The notes below the pieces were generated by a model. It was not told the DNA's origin. It made no database searches and saw only the letters and a list, made by a program, of their open reading frames with translations. From Magnolia sinica (lineage: Eukaryota > Streptophyta > Magnoliopsida > Magnoliales > Magnoliaceae): DNA of 64,000 nucleotides. Location of the stretch: positions 66,178,001 to 66,242,000 of the forward strand of contig NC_080588.1 of NCBI RefSeq assembly GCF_029962835.1, given 5' to 3'. Below, piece after piece: positions 45,385 to 56,851 of the stretch (position 1 is its first letter; each line of letters opens with the position of its first letter). A program made the position numbers and the translations under genes.

Positions 45385-45620
45385 ACCTCTTAGGTAAGAC
45401 TTAGAGGTGAAGCTTGTAACATGATGGGGGTCTTTCTATTGTTTTAATTCAAGTTTATTTGGAATTGATTTACTTCATGCATCTTCGAAATACTAATCAT
45501 TATGATCTGGATCCTAATCTGAGATTTGTTGATAATCATCGATCTTAAATTGCATATTGAGTATCTTTCCTGATTAATTCTATGGCTCCTTATTTTGTGA
45601 TTAGATTGTGAGTAATGTAT
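45385..45620 (+). repeat. Decayed LTR (downstream part)
   Basis: CTAAACCTCTTAGGTAAGAC and TTAGAGGTGAAGCTTGTAAC correspond to the hairpin region of the LTRs (51865-51905). It is joined abnormally to the RNase H remnant. Confidence 0.45.
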
Positions 45621-46123
45621 GTAGCGTATAGGAAAGAATGAATTTCAAGTGAAGTCCGTTTCATGATGTGAATCGAAAATTGGAAATGGGTCAACTTTTG
45701 TAAGGATTACGAGTTTATACCATTGTATTTACATATGTCCTTACACTATATGTGAAATTGCATATGGAGTTGACTAGGAGTTGAAATATTGGTAACATTG
45801 ATCACGATGTAAGTTGCAATTATGTGAATCATGATAAGGTTACGAGACGAAATCGCGAGTTTAAATTTGACATATTAATCCATTTCAACTATCAGGGACG
45901 TGTCTAGTCTTTATAACTCGTAATTCATCCTAAATCACTGTAGGGTGACCCTTATTGATGACTCAGGGAAATTGTGATAAGAATCGAGGAAGAGTAAGAA
46001 TGCGTTACCTCTGAAAATTATTTCAGAAATTTCCATGAGTAGTAATTGTAATCTCGCTCCGTTACAATCTCCTAGCGACTAGTTGGTAGTTTATGCTTGT
46101 GATAGGACTAGTGTTTGCTTTCA
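45621..46123. other. Unassigned decayed DNA
   Basis: No alignment to the retrotransposon could be made by eye. Confidence 0.3.
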
Positions 46124-46375
46124 TTACCTGTAAGAGTAAACTTTCGGGAGCACTTCTTTTCGATTATTATTTTCGTAGTTAGTTAGTTCAATTTGGGTAA
46201 TTATGCAACTCTCTATCGAGACTAGATTTACTACCGTTTGAGAGGGTAATTTCCCTGAACTTTGTACCTCTAGCTGACTAATTGTGGTTGCCATCTGGCC
46301 CATCTGATTGTTCAAACTTTGAATATTGGCCCTCGCCTCTTGTTGAAATTGTTTCGTCTCCTGTTGAATTTTCAA
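46124..46375 (-). pseudogene. gag fragment of a Ty3/gypsy element, inverted
   Basis: The minus strand encodes QQEARANIQSLNNQMGQMAT, then ISQLEVQSSGKLPSQTVVN. This is the linker typical of gag C-terminal regions in Athila/Tat-type plant elements, normally followed by a NVSAITLRSGK-type motif, here degraded. It opposes the orientation of all neighbouring retrotransposon pieces. The young units lack this part of gag. Confidence 0.7.
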
Positions 46376-46469
46376 TTGAAGTTTAAATCTATTTTGGGTT
46401 TATGAATTGTCTATATTTTCTTCGACTAATTGTTAATATTGTTAATTTTTATGATTTCATGTATTTGGG

Positions 46470-47015
46470 TTTAAAGATATGGTTAAATAATTATTGATTT
46501 GGTAATTGATGAAATTGGATTTAGCACTTAGATTTCCAGTAGTTTGACTTTAATTATGTTAATTTAGATGTGTATATTTACAAAAACTGTTGAATGTTCA
46601 TGATATTTGAAGAGATTAATTGGTATAACTAACTTAAGCCATGAGAAATTAATGTGGTGAGCAGTTTAATAGGTTCTCCCTTGGATATTCATTCTGGAAT
46701 GATTAAAATGGAAATAAGTTACTTGATTGAGAGTTGTGGATCTTAGATCTTAATACCCTTTGTAACAAGATCGAATATATGTTGAGAAGTTTGGATTGAA
46801 TTCTTTACTATGTATCCTAAATAGAGAGTGAATTTAATTTAATGGATTAAAATCATGAAAATTTAAATCTAATTGATGACTAAATTTGATTTAATTATGG
46901 AAGTCTACTGAATTTGACTTATTCTGATTTTCACTATGAATCGTTCATGGTGTATTTTCAATTGTTCAATTGCTATTCACTGATTTAGAATCTTGTTGGT
47001 GTTATAGGCATTTGC
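46470..47015 (+). repeat. Decayed 3' internal region
   Basis: TTGGTAATTGATGAAATTGG, ATTTAGCACTTAGATTTCCA and AGTAGTTTGACTTTAATTA align in order with 50102-50165. Confidence 0.55.
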
Positions 47016-48260
47016 ATTGGAGTGTTTTGTGGTCAAAAGACTTAACTGGATTAATCTGAATTTGTGGAGATGTTTAATGGTCCAGCTTAAAGATGCTCGA
47101 TCGAACTATCCTCGGAGCTTGGAGCAAACGATTACTGGGACCTAAGTAGATGGCCAGTTGCAATTCGACTGAATCCCTTGGGCAGCCGCAGATTTACGAT
47201 TTGGGCCGATCATCTTCATAGAAGGTCGGATCGATAATACGGTTTAGGTTGCAATTCAAGGGAGCAATAACCATCAAAATCGAGCCAGCGTACTGGACGA
47301 CATTCTCAAGGATAAGTACGTAATCTATCTGTGATGTCATATATTCGATTGAACGTATGGATCTACATTAGGCGTAGCTGACCATTATCTGGCTGATTGT
47401 TGTCAGTGATGGATGGCGATGTGATCTATCGTTAGGATTCAAAATTCCCGGAGTTTGCTTGTTCGGATATCGACGATTGGGTTGAGGCCTTCTGACGAGG
47501 AATTAAATCCATCGTGGGCTCAATCCCATACTTTTGAGCGGAAGCTTGATGTGCTGCTAGACAGGTGTACCTGCCTAAAACACGCTTTAAGGGAAAGGGT
47601 CGAACGATCATCGTTTGGTGACGTGAGAAGAGAGAGAGAAGAAGAGAAAGAGGAGATGAGGAGAGAGAGAGAGTAGATGAAAGTAGTTTAGATTTGTGTT
47701 TTGTTTGTTGAGAGTTAGGTCATTATGTTAACTCTTTATCTAAGCTAAAGGTGAAGCTTGGGTGCGATGGAGCATTATTGGTTTATGATTCATTTATGGC
47801 TTGATTCATGTTAGACTAAGTTGATGTTGATTTAGTTTGATTAATGGGAATGTTTTTAGTTTAATGGTTTGTTGTGACTAAATTATAAGATCTGCGATGG
47901 CTTTGAGTATTTCTTCCTCCTTTTGATGTTTATTATCGGAACCCTATTGTTCACCATCGTCTCATGGGCATGGTCGGATGGTACCCTTCCTACCTCTGCA
48001 TGTTGATTGGATTGGTAATTAGTTTATTCTTTGTTCATGTTTCGTGTTATGGATCTCTAATCATCTATTTAACTCTAAATAGTTACTAATGATAGTAATT
48101 CATTAATTACTTGATGCTGCTCTAATCACAAGGATCCCTAATCCCATATTTCCTCAATTCTTATCAATCTTTACATTCCAATCATATTATTAAATTACAA
48201 TTACTTAAATTTCATCGTATTTAGCTTAGTTTATTCAGTTGTTCTCTGAAATCCCCTAAC
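47016..48260 (+). repeat. Decayed LTR, recognisable over its 3' half
   Basis: GTGTTTTGTGGTCAAAAGAC at the start is weak. GAGAGAGAAGAAGAGAAAGA, GTTAGACTAAGTTGATGTTG, ATCTGCGATGGCTTTGAGTA and ACCATCGTCTCATGGGCATG (47630-47990) clearly match LTR2. The TATAAA box is not preserved. Confidence 0.75.
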
Positions 48261-49132
48261 GGAGTCTAAGTAATTCAACCAACTTGAGTAAGTATACTAT
48301 GCAGCCATATCTAATAATCGATGTTGACAGATCATCTCTTAAAATGCACCTATGTTTGATGAATACAACCATAACCATTCACCATTACTTGATATAAACG
48401 AACCTTTATGCAATTTAATCTCGCCACTATTTACATTCATCCATGTAAATTGGTTTGAAGACTAAATGCTTATACACTAGCTATAATCTGATCACTGAGC
48501 TGTAGGATGTCATGATAAGCCCATACCAATGAAGGGTACAACCGCTCCCTGATAGGAAACCAATCGTCCTAATTGTCCAAGTTAGGAGTCAATTGCGCAG
48601 ATATTAGCCCAGCTTAGGTAAGCACCAGAACAGTTGAGGTCAGCATTAAGCATGACTAATTGCATAGATGTTGGGTTCGCCAGCTGGAGTTTGCCAATCG
48701 GGTGACTAGCGCGATCTACTTGGTCGTAATGGGTCAATCCTGGTTATGTATGCTGACCTAGCTAGTCATGAGTCCTTAATAAGTGAGTTAGATTAAGCCA
48801 ACTAATTGTAATTAGTTTTAAATGCAATGTCGGAAATTTTCTTCTATAGTTGATCCATCTTGTGCATTTAATGCGATTTACCGCTAATTTTATATTTTAA
48901 CTATATATTGGCATATTATACTACACATATAAAATATGTATCATTTTTCTCTTTATTTCTTTTGCTTTTTATTTACTTTGTTAAAAATCGTGTCTTTTAC
49001 ATCTATCCTTAATCTTATCCTAAAGCCTAATATACTTTACTGTCTAATAGGATAGTGTAAGTTGGCCTTAAGCATGTGATCAATAATTGTAATTTAACTT
49101 AATTGTGGTGCTTAAATTTTGATGCTCTTAAG
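48261..49132. other. Unassigned DNA between decayed and young units
   Basis: No gene or alignable retrotransposon segment. It ends abruptly where near-identity to 55134 begins. Confidence 0.4.
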
Positions 49133-50850
49133 AAATTTAATGACGCATACGAGAACTCGAGAATTTATAAGGACAGAATGAAGGCGTTTCATGACCAATG
49201 TATTCTACAGAAATCATTCACACCTGGTCAGAAAGTCCTTTTATATAATTCTCGATTATATCTCTTTCCAGGTAAACTTCGATCTCGTTGGACTGACCCT
49301 TACATTGTGGTCACTGTGTATCCTCATGGGGCTGTTGAGATAAGAGACCCCGACAATGGCAAGGAGTTTAAAGTAAATGGACATCGATTAAAACCATTTG
49401 TCGAGAAATTTGATTCAGAGGAGATGTCCATGCCTCTGACTGCTCCTGTTTACCAGGATTGATCTCCTAGTCTGATGGAGGTATAGGTAGGTTTATCGTT
49501 TTCATAGGACTAGGGTAGTTTGCTTTATTTGTCTGGCTGAAGACGGTAAACTTATCGCTCCTGGGAGGCAACCCATCTTTTCATTCCATTTCATTTTCCT
49601 AGTTAGTTAGTTCAATGTTTGTGGGTAACATTACTGCAAACCCTCACGAGACTACAACTCGTCCACTAGGGGCAACCTAGGGGTTTAAAGGCTTGTTGCA
49701 TACGCTAAATGCAATCGAGAGTACCTGCAAAAGTGGTATAGGTAGGATCTTCTTTTTTTTTGGATTTTATTTTTGTTATTTTGCTTTTATTGATTTCTCT
49801 CATGTGCTGAATCACTTTTACGTTAATATCTCTGGGAAGCCTCTTGATTCTCTCGTTCAGGTACTATCTTTCCATCACTCTTCTTTTACTTTCATTGTTC
49901 CATATGCATGGCATGCTTATTTCTTTTACATTGAGGATAATGCAGATTTTAGGTTGGGGGTGGGAGATTAGGTTACCTAATCAGTATTTTCTTGGTCTTG
50001 AGCAAAAATTGTGAATATTTTTAAATTTTTATGGAATTTCTTGTGAATTTGAAGTGATTTTAAAGGATAATTGTGATTTTAAAATTACAAGATACAGACT
50101 GTTGGTAATTTATGAAATTGGGATTTAGCCACCTGTTAGATTTCACAGTAAGTTTGAACTATTAATCTATGGTTAGAGGTTTTAAATAGTGGTTGAGTCA
50201 TGATTTCACAAAACACATCTCGCTTGCACATTAAGGGTTCAGTTCGATATTGAAGGATTAACTTGGTAATAACTAATCATGAAAGGAACCAACCTGAGAA
50301 AATTGAATGGATTGGGTGAACAGTCTTTACCATAGGTTTGCTCCCTATAAGTGAGGATTCGATTCCCCATGGATGATATTTGAAAAAGAGTTGGGTGTGA
50401 AGTCTTTACCATTGGTTTGCTCCCTATAAGTGAGGATTTGATTCCCCTTCTTGGCGTTACTTTTAATGAGAAAAATGAAAAATTAAAAGAATGAAAAGAT
50501 GATGTGTGAGGCAAGTTTTGGTTATTATGAATTCTCTTATTGGTTACTAATGATATCCTTAAATAGAGAAGTGAATTTTAATGTTGATAAGTCGAGATTA
50601 GACTATACATCCATGGAATTCAATGTTTAGAATTGTTCTAATTGATGGACTAATACTTTGAACTTAATTATGAAGTTTACCGTGTGCTTGAGTCTAGGAG
50701 AGAATTATGCCCAACATTCATGAATCTTAGAATTTTCGTATTTGAATCGTTTTTCAAAATATCACTCGGTTTCACAAGAATTGTCTCGTAATTGTCAACT
50801 TATTTTCCGCATACTTTGCTTGGGACTAGCAAAATGCTGGTTGGGGGTTG
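49133..50850 (+). mobile_element. Partial young unit: integrase C-terminus and 3' internal region
   Basis: From GACGCATACGAGAACTCGAG it is almost identical to 55134-56851 at a constant offset of 6001. It contains the integrase C-terminal segment to the TGA at 49460-49462 ([20 protein letters not shown], then [13 protein letters not shown]). The non-coding region with ACATTGAGGATAATGCAGAT and GGTTGGGGGTGGGAG (about 49935-49970) follows. It is truncated on its left. Confidence 0.9.
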
Positions 50851-51715
50851 TGTTTGAGGGTCAAATATTGCACATTAGACCTCATTTATTGCTTGGATTT
50901 ATGAACATGATACCGTTTAATGGCCCGCTTTAATCATGTTTGTGGTGCAGAGTGTATTTACGAGCATGGACTGAAAACGAAGCTTAAAGCATCGATTTAA
51001 CGCTCTGATGACACTAAAGGTAAGGGATGGACTTCAGGGGACCAAGATCGACAGAATTACACGCTAGGGATCCCCAAAAATCGAGAAACTGAAGCTCAAG
51101 CGTCCGCATAGGGACTTGCGGACGAATCCTTGTGGGCCACCACCGTTCATCAATGGTCAGATCCGGACCGTCTATGAGACTCACACGTCCACTCTCACTC
51201 AGGCCTAGGTGGCGTAATTTCAAAATACAGCAGATGTCGGATCTCAACAATTTAAACGCAGGATGGACGACTGGGTTACAATTCAATGGGCCATACCTAA
51301 CTCGATCCAAAATCATCCATCTCTGAACGATTTTTTCTCGTGAATCGAATGAACTGAATGGATCTATCTGTTGAAGTCGATCATGGACCCCACCATCGTC
51401 ACAGCGTAACTATTTTACGCAGGCCCTGTTTCCGCGTTCGCTGCTAACCGGTTTTAGGGCTATTATATGCCCATGGTGATGATCGGACAGCCGATCTGGA
51501 CCGTCCATCGTGTAGGCCATTCAAAAATGTCCCAAGGGACGTTATTCTTTTGGACAGAATCACAGGAACATGAGCGTTGGGAGGATCCGTTCTTTACTGC
51601 GTAAGGAGAGCTGCGTAAAACTCCACCGACCGGCTTCTCAATGAACTCCAACAATCCACCGACTTTCTGCTGTGCGTAAAGGTGATGTGCGCAAGCTGCA
51701 ACCAGCCCCTGCTCT

Positions 51716-51721
51716 TATAAA
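51716..51721 (+). promoter_or_regulatory. LTR1 TATA box
   Basis: TATAAA in CTCTTATAAAGGGAAG, conserved at 57717-57722 in LTR2 and 63736-63741 in LTR3. Likely marks the U3/R boundary of the element promoter. Confidence 0.65.
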
Positions 51722-51869
51722 GGGAAGAAAGAAAAGAGAAGTGGGGATCGAATCTCGGTTTGGGGCTTGGACGATTACAAGGGAGAGAGAGAGAGAAGAT
51801 AGAGAGTAGTTGTTGTTTTTTGTGTTCTTTTGTTTTTGGAGAGTTCTAGCCTCATTATGTCAGGCTAAA

Positions 51870-51891
51870 CCTCTTAGCTAGGGCTAAGAGG
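51870..51891 (+). promoter_or_regulatory. Hairpin in LTR transcript region
   Basis: CCTCTTAGC, TAGG, GCTAAGAGG: a perfect 9-bp stem with a 4-nt loop, about 150 bp downstream of the TATA box. Kept in LTR2; mutated by two bases in LTR3. Confidence 0.6.
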
Positions 51892-52563
51892 TGAAGCTTG
51901 TGGTGCGATGGGAGCAATTCTATGGTTTTGATTCATGTTATGGCTTGGATTCATGTTAGAATAAGTTGATGTTGATTTAGTTTGATCAATAGGAATGCTT
52001 CCAGTTTTTAATGGTTTGTTGTGACTGAAATTACAATAGATCTGTGATGGCTTTGAGTATTTCTTCCTCCTTTTGATGTTTATGACGTCAGGAAGCCTTG
52101 TTTTTCACCATCGTCTCATGGGCATGGTCGGATGATGGTACCCTTCCTAACCTTTATGCATTGTTGATTGGTTGGTAATTAGTTTAATTCTGTTGTTCGC
52201 TTTGTCTCCTGGGCATGATTTGGTGATGGAATCCATTCTAATTCATATACCTTTCATCTCGTGAAAACTAGATCAAGTAAGTTCAGTTTAATTTCCATGA
52301 TTCTTAATGCAGGCATAAGATCTCCCTGATTTCTACAAGTGGATCCTCTGAATCTCTAGTTTCCTACCTCTAAATTCTTTAATTTTTACATTAATCTCTC
52401 ATCATTATTCCTCAAATTCACCTGATTTAGATTTCATCCTTTTTTAGTTCTAGTTCTAGTTATTTTCAGATTACGTACAAGTTCAGTTCCTTGGGATTCG
52501 ACCTCGGTCTCATCGAGTTTATTACTACATCACAACCCTACACTTGGGGAGTGAACAAGTTTT

Positions 52564-52576
52564 TGGCGCCGTTGCC
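52564..52576 (+). other. Primer binding site, tRNA-Asp type (unit 1)
   Basis: TGGCGCCGTTGCC is complementary to the 3' end of plant tRNA-Asp (GGCAACGGCGCCA). The following AGTGA replaces the usual GGGGA. This primer choice is typical of Athila/Tat-type gypsy elements. Confidence 0.85.
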
Positions 52577-53422
52577 AGTGATTGACGGTTACGATTCTTT
52601 GAAATTAATTAGTTTTAGAATTAGTTTGAGATTAGGATTTTACAAACTTTAATTTTAGATTCTTATTTCTATTTGATTTTTAGAACTAACTTGTTCCTGT
52701 TTTGTAGGATCCTGACATAAACTTCTAAATTGGTAATCCCTTCCTAATTTCTCTACTTTTTCTATGTTTAGGAAATAGTTTATTTTTAGAAACTTTCCTC
52801 TTTTGTTATTAGAAACTAGGTTAGTTATTTCCTCTTTTAGAAATTCTTCCTTTTTTAAAAACTAACCCAACTTTCCTATTTTGTAGGATTCTGAGATAGG
52901 TTTCTAAATTGGTAATTTATTTCTTAATTTCTTCCTTACTATTTTTAAATTAGGATTTATTTTAGCAAGTTTCTAATTCTAACTCTTTTAGAATCTAACT
53001 TTGTTTCCTAATTTATTTTTAAAAATTTTCTACTTATAGATTTTTTTTTTTTTAGAAACTAACCTTCTATTTTTTTAGGCTTTTAAGATAAAAATTTCTA
53101 ATTCGGTAAGCTCTTTCTCTACTTTCTATTTTTCAGATCTCTTTTAGGAACTTACTTGCTAATTTAGGACTTTCCTAATTTATTTTAGAAAATTTCACTT
53201 TCTTTTAGGAATTCCTTCTTTTAGAAATCAGTTTACTGCTATCTTTCTTTTAAAGGATTTTTCTTCTCTTTTTAGAATCTAACTTATTTTGTTTTATTTT
53301 GCAGGTTTTTAACTTAGGGACTCTAATTTGGTAACTTCTTTCTAACCCTCTCTTTCTTTTTAGATTTTCTTTTCCTTTCTTAGGATTAGGTTTGGAGTTT
53401 GATTGAAGGCTGTGAGTGTTTC
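52577..53422 (+). other. Long untranslated leader of unit 1
   Basis: T-rich, with repeated TTTTTAGAAACTAAC and TTTCTAAATTGGTAAT text that looks like local amplification. Nearly identical to 58612-59457 in unit 2. No frames. Confidence 0.7.
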
Positions 53423-53530
53423 ATGCCCAAGTGGGCCCGTGACAACACTCGACGTTTCTTAACTGAAGGAGGATTGGTTGAGGGGTTAACTATCCATCGC
53501 ACCACAAGATTCTTCACCCAAGAACATTAG
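53423..53530 (+). pseudogene. Likely gag N-terminus stub (unit 1)
   Basis: An ATG opens 35 codons starting MPKWARDNTRRFLTEGGLVE and ends at TAG 53528-53530, just past the point where reverse-transcriptase text begins in another frame. Its position after the leader suggests the start of gag, cut by a deletion that also removes protease and most of RT. Identical at 59458-59565. Confidence 0.4.
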
Positions 53531-53723
53531 AGACGTGCGATCCTTCTTAGGACATGCAAGATTTTACAGGCGATTCATAAAAGACTTTAGTCACCTCTCT
53601 CGTCCTTTGTGTAATCTACTTCAAAAGGATGCACCATACGAGTGGACTGATACATGTCAGGAAGCTTTCACTAAGCTTAAGGGCATGTTGACTAGTGCAC
53701 CCATCATACAACCACCCGACTAG
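53505..53723 (+). pseudogene. Reverse transcriptase C-terminal end (unit 1)
   Basis: NIRDVRSFLGHARFYRRF, then IKDFSHLSRPLCNLLQKD, is the conserved connection just downstream of the RT polymerase core. The catalytic YVDD region is absent. The frame ends at TAG (53721-53723), where the family has Trp in the PPDW context. Confidence 0.85.
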
Positions 53724-54068
53724 GGCATTCCTTTTGAACTTATGTGCGATGCATCTGATTATGCTCTTGGGGCGGTTCTAGGCCAGCGAAAAGATAAAAA
53801 ACCCTACGTTATTCATTATGCGAGTAAGACTCTAAATCCTGCCCAAGTGAACTACTCGACTACGGAAAAGGAACTCTTGGCCGTAGTATTCACTTTGGAC
53901 AAATTTCGGTCCCACTTGATTGGATTCAAGATCATTATATACACTGATCATGAGGCGCTCAAGTATCTTCTGTCTAAGAATGATGCTAAGCCCTGCCTGA
54001 TACGATAGATCCTCCTACTCCAGGAATTTGACTTAGAAATAAAAGGTAAAAAGGGAGTAGAGAACGTA
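53724..54068 (+). pseudogene. Ty3/gypsy RNase H (unit 1)
   Basis: MCDASDYALGAVLGQ carries the first acidic residue, STTEKELLAVVFTLDKF the second and IIIYTDHEALKYL the third, so the active-site set is complete. A second in-frame TAG (54006-54008) replaces the Trp of the LIRWI motif. No start codon of its own; it was part of the pol polyprotein. Confidence 0.9.
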
Positions 54069-54646
54069 GTGACTGACCATCTTTCTCACCTTAATCCCTC
54101 TGATTCCCTTGAAACGACAAATATCAATGACATGTTCCCTGATGAACAATTGTTCAGAGTCTCCCATTTACCTTGGTTCGCTGATATTGCTAATTATCTT
54201 GTCACAGGTTCCATACCGACACATTGGACTGCGCAAGATAAGAAGAAATTTTTCACCAAGCTGCGGAATTTTTTCTGGGACGATCCATATTTGTTTAAAT
54301 ATTGCCCAGACCAGATCCTAAGGAGATGTGTGCCAGACGATGAGCATCAGAGTGTCATCTCCTTTTGTATTCACAGGCCTGTGGTGGTCACTTTTCTGCT
54401 AAAAAGACCACGGCTAAGATTTTACAGTATGGCTTTTATTGGCCCACTATGTTCAGGGAAACTCATGAGTTTTGTAAGGCTTGTGAGCGTTGTCAGAAAT
54501 TGGGAGCATTATCCCGTCGAAACATGATGCCTTTGAATCCTATCCTTATCATAGAAGCATTTGATTGCTGGGGCATTGATTTCATGGGACCATTCCCTCA
54601 ATCTTTTGGAAATCTATATATTTTGCTCGCTGTAGACTGTCACTAA
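54069..54646 (+). pseudogene. Integrase zinc finger and first catalytic block (unit 1)
   Basis: A spacer is followed by the HHCC finger and [10 protein letters not shown] unit-specific frameshift lies at about 54366 (CTTTTGTATTCACAGG against CTTCTGTCACTCACAGG in the other copies). The frame ends after VDCH at the frameshift also present at 39255. Confidence 0.9.
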
Positions 54647-54686
54647 ATGGGTTGAAGCGATTCCGTGTCAGAATAATGACCATCGC

Positions 54687-55463
54687 ATGGTCATTAAATT
54701 TCTAAAAGAGAACATCCTTTCCCGATTCAGAATGCCTCGAGCTATCATTAGTGATGGGGGCTCACACTTTTGTAATAGGCCATTCGAGAGTTTAATAAAG
54801 AAATATGATATCTCTCATAAGGTGAGCACCCCATATCACCTACAGACAAGTGGGCAAGTTGAGATTTTCAATAGGGAGATCAAACACATTTTGGAGAAAA
54901 CGGTTAACCCTGATCGTAAGGATTGGTCAATCCGATTGACTGATGCCTTATGGGCTTACCGTACTGCATTTAAAACCCCTATTGGAATGTCTCCCTTTAG
55001 ACTTGTCTATGGGAAGGCTTGCCACTTGCCTGTGGAGTTGGAACATAGAGCCTACTGGGCAATCAAAAAATTGAATTTCAATCTGGAAAACGTTGGCTCG
55101 CTACGCAAACTTCAGTTGAATGAACTCGAAGAAATTCGGAATGACGCATACGAGAACTCGAGAATTTATAAGGACAGAATGAAGGCGTTTCATGACCAAT
55201 GTATTCTACAGAAATCATTCACACCTGGTCAGAAAGTCCTTTTATATAATTCTCGATTATATCTCTTTCCAGGTAAACTTCGATCTCGTTGGACTGACCC
55301 TTACATTGTGGTCACTGTGTATCCTCATGGGGCTGTTGAGATAAGAGACCCCGACAATGGCAAGGAGTTTAAAGTAAATGGACATCGATTAAAACCATTT
55401 GTCGAGAAATTTGATTCAGAGGAGATGTCCATGCCTCTGACTGCTCCTGTTTACCAGGATTGA
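54687..55463 (+). pseudogene. Integrase core and C-terminus (unit 1)
   Basis: A 258-residue open frame with the second catalytic D in ISDGGSHF, and E in [11 protein letters not shown] after 35 residues. [20 protein letters not shown] and the C-terminal barrel [20 protein letters not shown] follow. It is the longest intact piece of the pol gene in the window but lacks the N-terminal half of integrase in frame. Confidence 0.9.
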
Positions 55464-56851
55464 TCTCCTAGTCTGATGGAGGTATAGGTAGGTTTATCGT
55501 TTTCATAGGACTAGGGTAGTTTGCTTTATTTGTCTGGCTGAAGACGGTAAACTTATCGCTCCTGGGAGGCAACCCATCTTTTCATTCCATTTCATTTTCC
55601 TAGTTAGTTAGTTCAATGTTTGTGGGTAACATTACTGCAAACCCTCACGAGACTACAACTCGTCCACTAGGGGCAACCTAGGGGTTTAAAGGCTTGTTGC
55701 ATACGCTAAATGCAATCGAGAGCACCTGCGAAAGTGGTATAGGTAGGATCTTCTTTTTTTTTGGATTTTATTTTTGTTATTTTGCTTTTATTGATTTCTC
55801 TCATGTGCTGAATCACTTTTACGTTAATATCTCTGGGAAGCCTCTTGATTCTCTCGTTCAGGTACTATCTTTCCATCACTCTTCTTTTACTTTCATTGTT
55901 CCATATGCATGGCATGCTTATTTCTTTTACATTGAGGATAATGCAGATTTTAGGTTGGGGGTGGGAGATTAGGTTACCTAATCAGTATTTTCTTGGTCTT
56001 GAGCAAAAATTGTGAATATTTTTAAATTTTTATGGAATTTCTTGTGAATTTGAAGTGATTTTAAAGGATAATTGTGATTTTAAAATTACAAGATACAGAC
56101 TGTTGGTAATTTATGAAATTGGGATTTAGCCACCTGTTAGATTTCACAGTAAGTTTGAACTATTAATCTATGGTTAGAGGTTTTAAATAGTGGTTGAGTC
56201 ATGATTTCACAAAACACATCTCGCTTGCACATTAAGGGTTCAGTTCGATATTGAAGGATTAACTTGGTAATAACTAATCATGAAAGGAACCAACCTGAGA
56301 AAATTGAATGGATTGGGTGAACAGTCTTTACCATAGGTTTGCTCCCTATAAGTGAGGATTCGATTCCCCATGGATGATATTTGAAAAAGAGTTGGGTGTG
56401 AAGTCTTTACCATTGGTTTGCTCCCTATAAGTGAGGATTTGATTCCCCTTCTTGGCGTTACTTTTAATGAGAAAAATGAAAAATTAAAAGAATGAAAAGA
56501 TGATGTGTGAGGCAAGTTTTGGTTATTATGAATTCTCTTATTGGTTACTAATGATATCCTTAAATAGAGAAGTGAATTTTAATGTTGATAAGTCGAGATT
56601 AGACTATACATCCATGGAATTCAATGTTTAGAATTGTTCTAATTGATGGACTAATACTTTGAACTTAATTATGAAGTTTACCGTGTGCTTGAGTCTAGGA
56701 GAGAATTATGCCCAACATTCATGAATCTTAGAATTTTCGTATCTGAATCGTTTTTCAAAATATCACTCGGTTTCACAAGAATTGTCTCGTAATTGTCAAC
56801 TTATTTTCCGCATACTTTGCTTGGGACTAGCAAAATGCTGGTTGGGGGTTG
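55464..56851 (+). other. 3' internal non-coding region (unit 1)
   Basis: Contains CTCCTGGGAGGCAACCCATC (55559), ACATTGAGGATAATGCAGAT with GGTTGGGGGTGGGAG (55930-55970), two 79-bp-spaced repeats (56312-56448) and GGTTGGGGGTTG immediately before LTR2, the probable polypurine tract. No envelope-like frame of substance. Confidence 0.7.

Larger units (their letters stand above)
50851..52557 (+). repeat. LTR1
   Basis: Starts TGTTTGAGGGTCAAATATTG and ends AGTGAACA, seven bases before the primer binding site. It carries TATAAA at 51716-51721, a short GA run (51781-51797) and two perfect inverted repeats (51102-51123 and 51870-51891). The exact first base is uncertain by a few positions. Confidence 0.85.

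Noticed and set aside
47455..47676. 73-residue frame ending in Arg/Glu repeats
   Set aside because: It corresponds to decayed LTR sequence around the GA run.
49693..49971. 92-residue Phe-rich frame, repeated at 55694
   Set aside because: It lies in the non-coding 3' internal region spanning the GGTTGGGGGTGGGAG tract; a membrane-like look comes from T-rich DNA. An envelope-like protein would be much longer.
50239..50514. 91-residue antisense frame repeated at 56240-56515
   Set aside because: It covers the 79-bp-spaced repeat; it is conserved only because the units are copies and is disrupted in unit 2.
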